Shown: positions 50,203 through 58,779 of the stretch, piece by piece
Layout of the letters: the number at the start of each line of letters is the position of its first letter
Position numbering within the stretch: the stretch's first letter is position 1
Origin: Mycobacterium sp. 852002-51057_SCH5723018
Lineage (GTDB): Bacteria; Actinomycetota; Actinomycetes; Mycobacteriales; Mycobacteriaceae
Assembly: GCF_001667035.1 (NCBI RefSeq)
Contig: NZ_LZIR01000096.1
Span: 1 to 60,859 of the forward strand
DNA: 60,859 bases
Direction: 5' to 3'
The notes under the pieces: generated by a model
What the model saw: only the letters and a program-made list of their open reading frames with translations
Told to the model about the DNA's origin: nothing
Database searches by the model: none
Made by a program: the position numbers and the translations under genes

Positions 50203-51132
50203 ATGACACGCCCGGCTCGGATAGTCCGCCACCGCGAGGGGGTGCCGGTCTATCAATATCGGACCAATCCGGACACACCTCCGGTGTCGGTGCTGCGGCC
50301 CGGCTCGGGCGATTTGATCGAACATGGTCGCCACATTCACGAGTTTCCGGCGCTCTGGTATGTCCCCGCGGCCGGGCTTGTGCACGTGGTGGCGGCGGGC
50401 GAGGTGCTCGACCCGGCTCGGATGGGCGACCCGCACGCCGGCGTCGCGGTGTCCTTCGACCCCGCCGCGCTCGGTCAGGACGGGAGATCGCCGTGGCCGG
50501 CGTGGAGTGCGCACCCGCTGCTGTTTCCGTTCCTGCACGGGCACGCCGGCGGGATACTGCGCCTGGAACTGCCCGCCGCTCGGCGGTCGGCGTGGGACGC
50601 CGCGATCCGCTCGATCGAAACGGAACTGACCGGACGGCAGGAGGGTTACCGCCAGGCGGCCCTTGCACACCTGACGCTGTTGTTGATCGACCTTGCGCGG
50701 CTGGCCGGGCCGGTGGTGGCCGAGCTGCGGCGCAGCGGCGAACCGCTGCTGGCCCAGGTGTTCGAGGCGATCGACCGGCGCCTCGCCGAGCCCCTGTCGT
50801 TGCGCGATGTCGCGGGTGAGCTCGGCATGACGCCGGGGCACCTGACCACCGTGGTCCGCCGGCGCACCGGACGCACCGTCGGCGAGTGGATCATCGAACG
50901 GCGGATGGCCGCGGCCCGCCGCCTCCTGGCCGAGACCGATCTTCCGGTCGCGGAGGTGGCCCGGCGGGTCGGCGTCCCCGATCCGGGCTATTTCAGCCGG
51001 CTGTTCAGCCGCACACACGCCGCCTCGCCCCGCAACTGGCGCGAAGGCCGGACGGGTTCGATGTCCAACCAGTGGTCGACGTCGAATCGGTCGTCGACCG
51101 CACGGATGGTTACGCCGCCGCGACCGGGGTAG
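50203..51132 (+). CDS. AraC-family transcriptional regulator
   Basis: A 309-residue AraC/XylS protein. The N-terminal ~130 residues form a cupin-like sensor (HGRHIHEFPALWYVPAAGLV). The C-terminal domain has two helix-turn-helix units at ~203-285: LSLRDVAGELGMTPGHLTTV and LPVAEVARRVGVPDPGYFSR with LFSRTHAASPRNWR. The last ~25 residues run beyond the normal family end and overlap the convergent MBL gene by 145 bp, so the stop at 51132 may reflect recent loss of an earlier one. ATG at 50203, 65 bp from the divergent methyltransferase. Confidence 0.88.
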   Translation: MTRPARIVRHREGVPVYQYRTNPDTPPVSVLRPGSGDLIEHGRHIHEFPALWYVPAAGLVHVVAAGEVLDPARMGDPHAGVAVSFDPAALGQDGRSPWPAWSAHPLLFPFLHGHAGGILRLELPAARRSAWDAAIRSIETELTGRQEGYRQAALAHLTLLLIDLARLAGPVVAELRRSGEPLLAQVFEAIDRRLAEPLSLRDVAGELGMTPGHLTTVVRRRTGRTVGEWIIERRMAAARRLLAETDLPVAEVARRVGVPDPGYFSRLFSRTHAASPRNWREGRTGSMSNQWSTSNRSSTARMVTPPRPG

Positions 51133-51974
51133 TGCGCCGGTATCACGGCGGCCCTTGCTTGTGCCGCCTCAGTGAATATCCGGCGGCGAGAGACCGCAGC
51201 CGGAGCGGCGTCGATGTCGAAGGCGCAAACGTCAGCCGGTCGACGAATCTGCAGCGGACTATGGGTGAGGTCGCCGACGAAGACCGCCGGCTGACCCGCA
51301 TCCAGCCACAGCACCGAGGAGCCCGGCGTGTGCCCGGGGGCCGGCCGCAGCCGCAGCGACTGGCTGATCTGGTAGTCGTCCGACCATTGCACGAGCTGGC
51401 CCGCTTCCTGGAGGGGCGCCACGCTGTCGGCGAATACGAGCTGATTGCCGCGCTGTTGGGCCTCTTCGGCTTCGGTGCGCGGGGATCGCCGTGCCGCGGG
51501 CCCGTCCGGTTCGAAGTAGTGGTAGTCGGCGGCGGGAACCATGTATCGCGCGTTGGGAAATGTTGGCACCCAGGCGTCACCGATTTCACTGCCCCGCATG
51601 GTGTTCCAGCCGACGTGGTCGGAGTGGATGTGGGTGTTGACCACGACGTCTACGGTTTTGCGGTCGATGCCCGCCGACTGCAGTGCGGCCAGGAACTCGG
51701 TGTTCAGGTGGTCCAGCGGCGGCATGTGCGGGCGTGGGCGGTCATTGCCGACGCCCGTGTCCACGACGACGGTCAGCCCGTCGACTTCGAGGATCCAGCT
51801 TTGAACTGCGATGTGCCACTTGTCGGTGTCGGGGTCGAAGAACTCAGGTACCAGTAGGTCGGCGTTGTCCCGCCACGCCGCCTCGGGCGTTCGAGGGAAG
51901 GATCCGGTTCCCAGATCGAATCGCAGTTCCACCACGCGCGCCACAGCGGCGCGCCCAAACCGGAGCCTGTCCAT
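50988..51974 (-). CDS. MBL-fold metallo-hydrolase
   Basis: A 328-residue metallo-beta-lactamase-fold enzyme. The zinc motif HxHxDH is T-H-I-H-S-D-H within VVVNTHIHSDHVGWN (~residues 103-117); further ligands are HTPGSSVLWL, VGDLTHSP and IPAHYPG. It resembles lactonase/N-acyl homoserine lactonase-like hydrolases, substrate unknown. The ATG at 51974 overlaps the fucA stop, so it is the third gene of serA2-fucA-MBL. Its final ~50 codons overlap the AraC gene; the family usually ends near VDHWLDI. Confidence 0.9.
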   Translation of the reverse strand: MDRLRFGRAAVARVVELRFDLGTGSFPRTPEAAWRDNADLLVPEFFDPDTDKWHIAVQSWILEVDGLTVVVDTGVGNDRPRPHMPPLDHLNTEFLAALQSAGIDRKTVDVVVNTHIHSDHVGWNTMRGSEIGDAWVPTFPNARYMVPAADYHYFEPDGPAARRSPRTEAEEAQQRGNQLVFADSVAPLQEAGQLVQWSDDYQISQSLRLRPAPGHTPGSSVLWLDAGQPAVFVGDLTHSPLQIRRPADVCAFDIDAAPAAVSRRRIFTEAAQARAAVIPAHYPGRGGVTIRAVDDRFDVDHWLDIEPVRPSRQLRGEAACVRLNSRLK

Positions 51975-52627
51975 CACGAGTTCGCGCGCAAGTAGCTGTA
52001 CACGCCGGCGAAGTTGCGGTTGACCTCCTCGGGGATGGGCACCGGTCCACCGAGAGCCCTTGCACCCCAAACGATCTGGGCGGTCCGTTCGACCAGGGCG
52101 GTGACATGCAAGACCTTGTCGGGCCGGGGCCCCACGGCCACCAGGCCGTGGTTGGCGATCAGGGCGGCGGCCCGGCCCGCGAGCGCCTTGACCGCGTTGG
52201 CGCCGACGTCGGGTGTGCCGGACGCGGCATACTCGGTGCAGCGGACGTCCCCGCCGCAGTAGACGGCGAACTCGTCGATGCAGGCCGGAATCGGCTGGTG
52301 CGCAATGGCGAACATCGTCGCCCACACCGGGTGGCTGTGGATGACGCTGCCGATGTCGTCGAACGCCTGGTAGCACGCCAGGTGCAGCCTCATCTCCGAG
52401 GACGGCGACCGGCCGTCCGCGGCATGCAGCACAGCGCCGTCCGGGTCGGCCAGCACCAGGTCGTCGAGCTGCATGTCGCGATAGTCGATCGACGACGGCG
52501 TGATGACGATGTTGCCGTCGGAGCGGCGCGCCGAGATGTTGCCGGCGGTTCCCTCCACCAGGCCCCGGCGCAGCATTTCCTTGGCCGCGTCCAGCACCGC
52601 GGTCTCCGGATTGTCGACGAACTTCAC
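51974..52627 (-). CDS. fucA: Class II aldolase (L-fuculose-phosphate aldolase type)
   Basis: A 217-residue class II aldolase/adducin-family protein matching Rv0727c. Zinc-binding His residues are in SVIHSHPVWATMFA and ALIANHGLVAVG; TAGNISAR is the phosphate-binding loop and SSEMRLHLACY carries the catalytic Glu. It would cleave a sugar phosphate to DHAP and an aldehyde; the name follows the family and the substrate may differ. The GTG start at 52627 overlaps the serA2 stop by 4 bp. Confidence 0.9.
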   Translation of the reverse strand: MKFVDNPETAVLDAAKEMLRRGLVEGTAGNISARRSDGNIVITPSSIDYRDMQLDDLVLADPDGAVLHAADGRSPSSEMRLHLACYQAFDDIGSVIHSHPVWATMFAIAHQPIPACIDEFAVYCGGDVRCTEYAASGTPDVGANAVKALAGRAAALIANHGLVAVGPRPDKVLHVTALVERTAQIVWGARALGGPVPIPEEVNRNFAGVYSYLRANS

Positions 52628-53604
52628 GGTCCCAGCACCTCCCGGTTGACGATATGGGCGGGCGTCTTTCCGGACAGCAGCGCCTCCAGGTCGTCGGCCA
52701 CCATCTGCGCCTGCCGGGCCTCAGTGTTCCACGTCGCGCCCCCGATGTGCGGCGTCAGCACGACGTTGGGCATCCCCACCAGCGGGTGATCGGTGGGCAG
52801 CCATTCGCCGACGAAGTGGTCCAGCCCGGCGGCGGCCACCTTCCCGCCGCGCAGCGCGTCGACGAGCGCGTCGGTGTCGTGCAGCTGGGCCCGGGCGGTG
52901 TTGAGGAACACCACGCCGTCGCGCATGGTCGCGAACTGCTCGGCGCCGATCATCCCCACGGTGCCATCGGTGACCGGCGCGTGCAGGGACACCACGTCGG
53001 ACTCGGCCAGCAGCTCGTCGAGGCCGTGGCGGGCCTCGTCGTTGTATGGGTCATAGGCGATGACCCGCATGCCCAGCCCGGAGAGTCGCCACCGCAACGC
53101 CCGCCCGACCGCGCCCAGCCCAACCAGCCCCGCGGTGCGCCCGGCGATCTCCCAGCCGCGGAACCGCTGATAGGGAATGCTGCCGTCGCGAAACGTATTG
53201 CCGCTGCGCACATCCGCGTCGGCGGTCAGCACGTGACGGGTGGCGGCCAGCAGCAGTGCCACCGCCATCTCGGCGACCGCGTCGGCGTTGCGGGCCGGCG
53301 TGTTCAGCACCGGGATGCCGGCCGCGGTGGCCCCGTCGACGTCGACGTTGTTGGGGTCGCCCCGGGTGGACGCGATCGCGCGCAGGCTCAAGTCGAACAC
53401 CGGGCCGCGCACCGAGTCGCCTTCTACCACAACGACATCGGCGGCCTCGGCGGTGATCCGGTCGGCCAGCTGCTCGGGCGTGTAGATGCGCAGCGGCTGC
53501 TGGTCGATCCAGGGGTCGTACACCACGTCGGCCAGCCGCCGAAGCTTGGCGAACCCGGGCCCGCGCAGCGGCGCCGTCACCAAGGCGCGCGGTCTTGAGG
53601 TCAC
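52624..53604 (-). CDS. serA2: D-3-phosphoglycerate dehydrogenase-like protein SerA2
   Basis: A 326-residue 2-hydroxyacid dehydrogenase, counterpart of Rv0728c. NAD motif GLGAVGRALRWRLSGLG (~164-180); catalytic Arg/Glu/His regions FLNTARAQLHD, GLDHFVGEWLP and LTPHIGGATWNTEARQ. It lacks the ACT domain of true SerA. FucA/XylB neighbours suggest a sugar-acid or polyol pathway rather than serine synthesis. GTG at 53604 gives MTSRPRALVTAP; a TTG at 53613 is also in frame. Only 30 bp separate it from divergent xylB. Confidence 0.9.
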   Translation of the reverse strand: MTSRPRALVTAPLRGPGFAKLRRLADVVYDPWIDQQPLRIYTPEQLADRITAEAADVVVVEGDSVRGPVFDLSLRAIASTRGDPNNVDVDGATAAGIPVLNTPARNADAVAEMAVALLLAATRHVLTADADVRSGNTFRDGSIPYQRFRGWEIAGRTAGLVGLGAVGRALRWRLSGLGMRVIAYDPYNDEARHGLDELLAESDVVSLHAPVTDGTVGMIGAEQFATMRDGVVFLNTARAQLHDTDALVDALRGGKVAAAGLDHFVGEWLPTDHPLVGMPNVVLTPHIGGATWNTEARQAQMVADDLEALLSGKTPAHIVNREVLGP

Positions 53605-53634
53605 GAACCCCAATGCTGGCGTACGGTGACGCCA

Positions 53635-55005
53635 GTGTCACGCACAGACGTCACGATCGGCATCGACATCGGCAGCACCGCGGTCAAGGCGGTGGCCGCC
53701 GACGCCGACGGCCGCGTGACGGCGCGGGTGCGCATCCCGCACGAGCTGCGGGTGCCCGCCCCCGGTCGGCTCGAGCACGACGCCGACGAGGCATGGCGGC
53801 GCGGTCCGTTGGCGGCCCTCGAGCAGCTGGGCCCGATACCCGACGTGCGGGCGGTGGCCGTCGCGGCGATGGTGCCCTCGCTGACCGCCGTCGACGCCGC
53901 CGGCGCGCCGATCACGCCGGGCCTGCTGTACGGCGACGAACGGGGCCGGGCGCCCGGCGCGGCGGGCGAACGGGCCCAGCCGCTGCCGGCGCTGGGCGAG
54001 GCCCAGCAGTTTCTGCGCTGGACGGCCGCCGAAGCGCCCGACGCGGCCGGATACTGGCCGGCGCCGGCGGTCGCCAATCACGCGCTCTCGGGCGAGGCGG
54101 TGATCGACGTCGCCACCGCCGCCACCGCGTTCCCCCTGTTCGACGGGACCGGGTGGAACCCCGCCGCCTGCACCGACTGCGGCGCCACCGCCGAGCAGAT
54201 GCCGCGGGTGCAGACGATCGGGTCGGCGGCCGGGCGCGTGCATGGGAACGGGCCAGTGCTGGCGGTCGGCGCCATCGACGCCCTGTGCGAACAGCTCGTG
54301 GCCGGCGCCGACCGGGTGGGCGACGTGCTGGTGCTGTGCGGGACCACCCTGATCGTGTGGACGACCGTCGGCGAGAACCGCCAGGTTCCCGGCCTGTGGA
54401 CCATCCCGCACACCGACCCCGGCAAGAGCAAGATCGGGGGAGCCAGCAACGCCGGCGGGCTGTTCCTCGGCTGGGTGGATCGCGTTGTGGCAGAGGGCGA
54501 TCCGGCGGCCGCCGATCCCAGCCGGGTGCCGGTGTGGTCGCCCTACATCCGCGGCGAGCGCACCCCGTTCCACGACCCGGACCGTCGCGCCGTGCTCGAC
54601 GCCCTCGACCTCACCCAGGACGCCGCGTCGCTGCGCCGGGCGGCCTACGAGGCGTCGGGCTTCGTCGTTCGCCAGCTCATCGAGCTGAGCGGAGCGCCGG
54701 TGTCCCGCATCGTGGCCGCCGGGGGCGGCACCCGGTTGCGGCCGTGGATGCAGGCGATCGCCGACGCCACCGGGCGCCCGGTTCAGGTGTCGGACGTGGC
54801 GGAGGGGGCCGCGCTGGGAGCGGCGTTCCTCGGCCGCATCGCGGCGGGCCTGGAAACCACGATCGCCGATGGCGCCCGCTGGGCCCGCACCGAGTGCACC
54901 GTGGAACCCGACCCGGCGTGGGCCGAAGCGATCGCGGACCGCTACCAACGATTCCTGGAACTGGGTAGCAGGGGATCTAGCGCGATACCTCCGACGGCGT
55001 TCTAG
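53635..55005 (+). CDS. xylB: FGGY-family carbohydrate kinase (XylB-like)
   Basis: A 456-residue sugar kinase, counterpart of Rv0729. N-terminal ATP/phosphate motif VTIGIDIGSTAVKAVAADAD, then LGWVDR and PYIRGERTPFHDPDRR, and the C-terminal FGGY signature AAGGGTRLRPWMQAIADATG. It phosphorylates a pentulose or related sugar; with FucA and SerA2 divergent 30 bp away it likely forms one catabolic module. GTG at 53635 (MSRTDVTIG) preferred over 53626. The GNAT gene follows after 9 bp. Confidence 0.9.
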   Translation: MSRTDVTIGIDIGSTAVKAVAADADGRVTARVRIPHELRVPAPGRLEHDADEAWRRGPLAALEQLGPIPDVRAVAVAAMVPSLTAVDAAGAPITPGLLYGDERGRAPGAAGERAQPLPALGEAQQFLRWTAAEAPDAAGYWPAPAVANHALSGEAVIDVATAATAFPLFDGTGWNPAACTDCGATAEQMPRVQTIGSAAGRVHGNGPVLAVGAIDALCEQLVAGADRVGDVLVLCGTTLIVWTTVGENRQVPGLWTIPHTDPGKSKIGGASNAGGLFLGWVDRVVAEGDPAAADPSRVPVWSPYIRGERTPFHDPDRRAVLDALDLTQDAASLRRAAYEASGFVVRQLIELSGAPVSRIVAAGGGTRLRPWMQAIADATGRPVQVSDVAEGAALGAAFLGRIAAGLETTIADGARWARTECTVEPDPAWAEAIADRYQRFLELGSRGSSAIPPTAF

Positions 55006-55014
55006 GCTGGTGCA

Positions 55015-55680
55015 ATGACCGACCAGGACCGCAAGGCCGCCCGTCGTGAGATCGCCGACGCCCTGTTGAAAGCTCTGGAACGCCGGCACGAAATCGCCGA
55101 CGTTGTGGTGGAGTCCGAGAACAAGGCGGCCGCGGTCGAGGCGATCGTCAAGCTCCTCGACACGTCGCACGTCGCCGCCGAAGCGGTGATGGGCATGTCG
55201 TTCGACCAGCTCACCATCGATTCGCGGCGCAACATCCTGGCCGAGCTCGAGGACCTGAACAAACAGCTGAGCTTCACCCTGGGCGAGCGCCCGGCAAGCT
55301 CGGGGGAGACCCTCGAGCTGCGACCCTTTTCCGCAGAGCAGGACCGCGACATCTTCGCCGCCCGCACCGAGGACATGGGCGCCGCGGGCGATGGGTCGGG
55401 TGGACCGGCCGGCGCCCTCGACGACGAGATCGGTGCGGCGCTGGGGCGCCTCGACGACGAGGAGGCCGCATGGTTCGTCGCGGTCGACTCCGGCCAGAAG
55501 GTCGGCATGGTGTTCGGCGAGCTGGCGCAGGGCGAGGTGAACGTGCGGATCTGGATCCACCCCGACCACCGCAAGAAGGGTTACGGCACCGCCGCGCTGC
55601 GCAAGTCGCGGACCGAGATGGCGTGGTGCTTCCCCGCGGTGCCGTTGGTCGTCCGGACGCCGCCCGCCAAGCCCAGCTAG
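55015..55680 (+). CDS. GyrA-like helical domain fused to GNAT acetyltransferase
   Basis: A 221-residue protein, positional equivalent of Rv0730. Residues 1-90 resemble the helical coiled-coil/dimer region of DNA gyrase A: RREIADALLKALERRHEIAD, AVEAIVKLLDTSHVAAEAVM and DQLTIDSRRNILAELEDLNK. Residues ~98-221 carry a GNAT domain; the acetyl-CoA loop is HPDHRKKGYGTAAL (182-195). The combination suggests an acetyltransferase targeted to, or mimicking, gyrase; this is my inference. ATG at 55015 follows CTAGGCTGGTGCA. The 3' end runs into a 56-bp tandem duplication. Confidence 0.85.
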   Translation: MTDQDRKAARREIADALLKALERRHEIADVVVESENKAAAVEAIVKLLDTSHVAAEAVMGMSFDQLTIDSRRNILAELEDLNKQLSFTLGERPASSGETLELRPFSAEQDRDIFAARTEDMGAAGDGSGGPAGALDDEIGAALGRLDDEEAAWFVAVDSGQKVGMVFGELAQGEVNVRIWIHPDHRKKGYGTAALRKSRTEMAWCFPAVPLVVRTPPAKPS

Positions 55681-55791
55681 CGGCGATCGCAAGCGCGGCG
55701 TAGCCGGGTGCGGCGGGTCGCCGCCATCGGGGCTAGCGGCGATCGCAAGCGCGGCGTAGCCGGGTGCGGCGGGTCGCCGCCATCGGGGCTA
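55676..55791. repeat. Exact 56-bp tandem duplication
   Basis: Two identical consecutive 56-bp units (55676-55731 and 55732-55787) begin with GCTAGCGGCGATCGC; the next GCTA starts a third that breaks off. Each unit has GCGGCGA and TCGCCGC arms able to form a 7-bp stem. The first unit contains the GNAT stop codon and the second abuts the stop of the convergent methyltransferase, so the repeat fills the whole intergenic space and may act as a bidirectional transcription end. Confidence 0.9.
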
Positions 55792-56694
55792 AGCCAGCGT
55801 CGCGGTGACGGCGACGATGTTGCGGAGCTGGGACTCGTCGTCGTCGGGGAAGACGCGGCCGTAGTCGGTGAAGAACTCGCGCCGTGGCCGGGTCGTCACC
55901 TGCCAGCCGCGGTCGCCCAGGTAGTCGACGACGTTGCTGCGGTCGCCGTCGAAGAACAGCCCCGACAGGTCGATGTCGCACCCCAGGTTGGCCCACCGCT
56001 GGTTGAATTGCTTCGCGCGTTCGCTCATCGTCCGGCCCGAATCGCCATGGTATTCGGTGGCCAGCTTGCTTCCGGGCGCGCTCAACTCGGTGATGTTGTC
56101 GAACAGCCGGTCCTGGGCTTCGGGCGGCAGGTACATCAGCAGGCCTTCGGCGCTCCACGAGGTCGGTTGAGTGGCGTCAAACCCGCTGCGGCGCAACGCT
56201 TCCGGCCAGTCGTCGCGCAGGTCGATGGCCACGGTGCGGCGGTCCGCGGTCGGGGTGGCCCCGAGGTTCGACATGGCGGTGGTCTTGAACTCGACGACCT
56301 TGGGCTGGTCGACCTCGTAGACCACGCTCCCGGGTGGCCAGGCCAGCCGGTAGGCGCGTGCGTCGAGACCGGCGGCCAGAATCACCGATTGGTGGATCCC
56401 GTCGCGCGCGGCGTTGAGGAAGAAATCGTCGAAGAACCGGGTGCGGACCGCGATCGAATCGGTCTCCAGCCGCAGGTCCCGTTCACCGCCGGCCTCGTCC
56501 TCCGGCAGCACGTCACCGTCCATCAGCCGGATGAAGAACTCCAGCCCGACCGCCCGCACCAGCGGCGCCGCGTACGGGTCGTTGATGATCGCGTCGGTCT
56601 CCGCGCTGGCCACCGCGCGGGCGGCGGCCACCATCGTGGCCGTGGCGCCGACGCTGGAGGCCAGGTCCCAGGTGTCTTGATCGGTGCGCGTCAT
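55789..56694 (-). CDS. TIGR00027-family SAM-dependent methyltransferase 4
   Basis: A 301-residue paralogue of the three methyltransferases at 43.6-46.4 kb and positional equivalent of Rv0731c. Blocks: SSVGATATMVAAARAVA, DPYAAPLVRAVGLEFF, RTRFFDDFFLNA, SVILAAGLDARAYRLAWPPG, VVYEVDQPKVVEFKT. It reads alone, divergent from secY across a 215-bp gap, and its stop lies at the edge of the 56-bp tandem duplication. Substrate unknown. Confidence 0.92.
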   Translation of the reverse strand: MTRTDQDTWDLASSVGATATMVAAARAVASAETDAIINDPYAAPLVRAVGLEFFIRLMDGDVLPEDEAGGERDLRLETDSIAVRTRFFDDFFLNAARDGIHQSVILAAGLDARAYRLAWPPGSVVYEVDQPKVVEFKTTAMSNLGATPTADRRTVAIDLRDDWPEALRRSGFDATQPTSWSAEGLLMYLPPEAQDRLFDNITELSAPGSKLATEYHGDSGRTMSERAKQFNQRWANLGCDIDLSGLFFDGDRSNVVDYLGDRGWQVTTRPRREFFTDYGRVFPDDDESQLRNIVAVTATLA

Positions 56695-56909
56695 ACTGCC
56701 CCTTCGATACTTAGCAAATGCAACGAGTCACCAAAACTTTACCCCTTCGGGGCATATCCACGGCGGCCGTTACCGGACCCGCCCGGACCAGCTGTTAGTC
56801 TCGTACACGGTTTGACGCGCGACGCCGTATGTCCTGCCTGCGGGTATTCGAGCGAGTGACGCAGGATGACCCCAGGAAAAACCGCGGGCCGGCCAGACCA
56901 GGAGGAAGA

Positions 56910-58235
56910 GTGCTTTCGGCTTTCATCTCATCGCTGCGGACAGTCGATCTGAGACGGAAGATTCTCTTCACGCTGGGCATCGTCGTGCTCTACCGTGTCG
57001 GCGCCGCGCTGCCGTCCCCCGGGGTGAACTTCCCGAACGTGCAGCAGTGCATCAAGGAGGCCAGCGGCGGCGAGGCCGGGCAGATCTACTCGCTGATCAA
57101 CCTGTTCTCCGGCGGGGCGCTGCTGAAGCTGACGGTGTTCGCGGTCGGGGTGATGCCCTACATCACCGCCAGCATCATCGTGCAGCTGCTCACCGTGGTC
57201 ATCCCGCGCTTCGAGGAACTTCGCAAAGAGGGCCAAGCGGGCCAGGCCAAGATGACCCAGTACACCCGCTATCTGGCCATCGCGCTGGCCGTCCTGCAGG
57301 CCACCAGCATCGTGGCGCTGGCGGCCAACGGGGGGCTGCTGCAGGGCTGCTCGCTGGAGATCATCGCCGACCAGAGCATCTTCACCCTGGTCGTCATCGT
57401 GATGGTGATGACGGCCGGCGCCGCGATGGTGATGTGGATGGGCGAGCTGATCACCGAACGCGGCATCGGCAACGGCATGTCGCTGCTGATCTTCGTCGGC
57501 ATCGCGGCGCGCATCCCCGCCGAGGGCAATTCCATTCTGGACAGCCGCGGCGGCGTCATCTTCGCCGCCGTCTGCGCCGCCGCGCTGATCATCATCGTCG
57601 GCGTCGTGTTCGTCGAGCAGGGCCAGCGCCGCATTCCGGTGCAATACGCCAAGCGCATGGTGGGCCGGCGCATGTACGGCGGCACCTCGACGTATCTGCC
57701 GCTGAAGGTCAACCAGGCCGGCGTCATCCCGGTCATCTTCGCGTCGTCGCTGATCTACATCCCGCACCTGATCACCCAGCTCATCCGGAGCGGCAGCGGC
57801 GGGGTGGGCAACAGCTGGTGGGACAAGTTCGTCGGCAGCTACCTGTCCGACCCGAGCGACCCGGTGTATATCGGCATCTACTTCGGCCTGATCATCTTCT
57901 TCACGTACTTCTACGTGTCCATCACCTTCAACCCGGACGAGCGCGCCGACGAGATGAAGAAGTTCGGCGGGTTCATTCCCGGCATCCGGCCGGGCAAGCC
58001 GACCGCCGACTACCTGCGCTACGTGCTGGGCAGGATCACCCTTCCCGGTTCGATCTACCTGGGTGCGATCTCGGTATTGCCCAACCTGTTCCTCCAGATC
58101 GGCAATGGCGGAGCGGTCCAGAATTTGCCCTTCGGCGGTACTGCGGTTTTGATCATGATTGGCGTCGGTTTGGATACGGTCAAACAAATCGAGAGTCAGC
58201 TCATGCAGCGCAACTACGAAGGGTTCCTCAAGTGA
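56910..58235 (+). CDS. secY: Preprotein translocase subunit SecY
   Basis: A 441-residue SecY channel with ten predicted membrane helices. Landmarks are VGAALPSPGVNF near the start, FSGGALLKLTVFAVGVMPYI, ERGIGNGMSLLIF and the cytosolic loop FNPDERADEMKKFGGFIPGIRPG. The GTG at 56910 follows a strong GGAGGAAGA and gives the exact usual mycobacterial N-terminus MLSAFISSLRTVDLR. It heads secY-adk-mapA-sigL-rslA; a -10-like TAGTCT lies at 56796-56801. The stop overlaps adk by 4 bp (GTGA). Confidence 0.97.
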   Translation: MLSAFISSLRTVDLRRKILFTLGIVVLYRVGAALPSPGVNFPNVQQCIKEASGGEAGQIYSLINLFSGGALLKLTVFAVGVMPYITASIIVQLLTVVIPRFEELRKEGQAGQAKMTQYTRYLAIALAVLQATSIVALAANGGLLQGCSLEIIADQSIFTLVVIVMVMTAGAAMVMWMGELITERGIGNGMSLLIFVGIAARIPAEGNSILDSRGGVIFAAVCAAALIIIVGVVFVEQGQRRIPVQYAKRMVGRRMYGGTSTYLPLKVNQAGVIPVIFASSLIYIPHLITQLIRSGSGGVGNSWWDKFVGSYLSDPSDPVYIGIYFGLIIFFTYFYVSITFNPDERADEMKKFGGFIPGIRPGKPTADYLRYVLGRITLPGSIYLGAISVLPNLFLQIGNGGAVQNLPFGGTAVLIMIGVGLDTVKQIESQLMQRNYEGFLK

Positions 58236-58777
58236 GAGTCGTTTTGCTGGGGCCGCCGGGGGCGGGCAAGGGGACGCAGGCCCAGAAGCTCGCCGAGAAG
58301 CTCGGGATCCCGCAAATCTCCACCGGGGAGCTGTTCCGGAGCAACATCGAAAAGGGCACCAAGCTCGGCCTGGAGGCCAAGCGCTATCTGGACGCCGGCG
58401 ACCTGGTGCCCTCGGACCTGACCAACCAGCTCGTCGACGACCGGCTGGACGACTCGGACTGCGCCAACGGTTTCATCCTGGACGGCTATCCGCGGTCGCT
58501 CGAGCAGGCCAAGGCGCTGCACGCAATGCTCGAGCGGCGCAGCTGCGACATCGACGCGGTGGTGGAGTTCAGAGTCTCCCAGGACGAACTGCTGCAACGG
58601 CTCAAGGCGCGTGGCCGCGCCGACGATACCGACGACGTCATCATCAATCGGATGAAGATCTACCGCGACGAGACCGCGCCGCTGCTCGAGTACTACCGCG
58701 ACCAGTTGAAGACCGTGGACGCCGTCGGCTCGGTGGACGAAGTGTTCGCCCGCGCGCTGCAGGCCCTGGGCCAGTAA
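58232..58777 (+). CDS. adk: Adenylate kinase
   Basis: A 181-residue adenylate kinase (ATP + AMP to 2 ADP). P-loop GPPGAGKGT at residues 7-15, AMP-binding FILDGYPRSLEQA and the Arg-rich RLKARGRADDTDDVIINR. The LID is the short type without zinc ligands, as in other mycobacteria. The GTG at 58232 overlaps the secY stop. Two bases separate it from mapA. Confidence 0.97.
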   Translation: MRVVLLGPPGAGKGTQAQKLAEKLGIPQISTGELFRSNIEKGTKLGLEAKRYLDAGDLVPSDLTNQLVDDRLDDSDCANGFILDGYPRSLEQAKALHAMLERRSCDIDAVVEFRVSQDELLQRLKARGRADDTDDVIINRMKIYRDETAPLLEYYRDQLKTVDAVGSVDEVFARALQALGQ

Positions 58778-58779
58778 CC

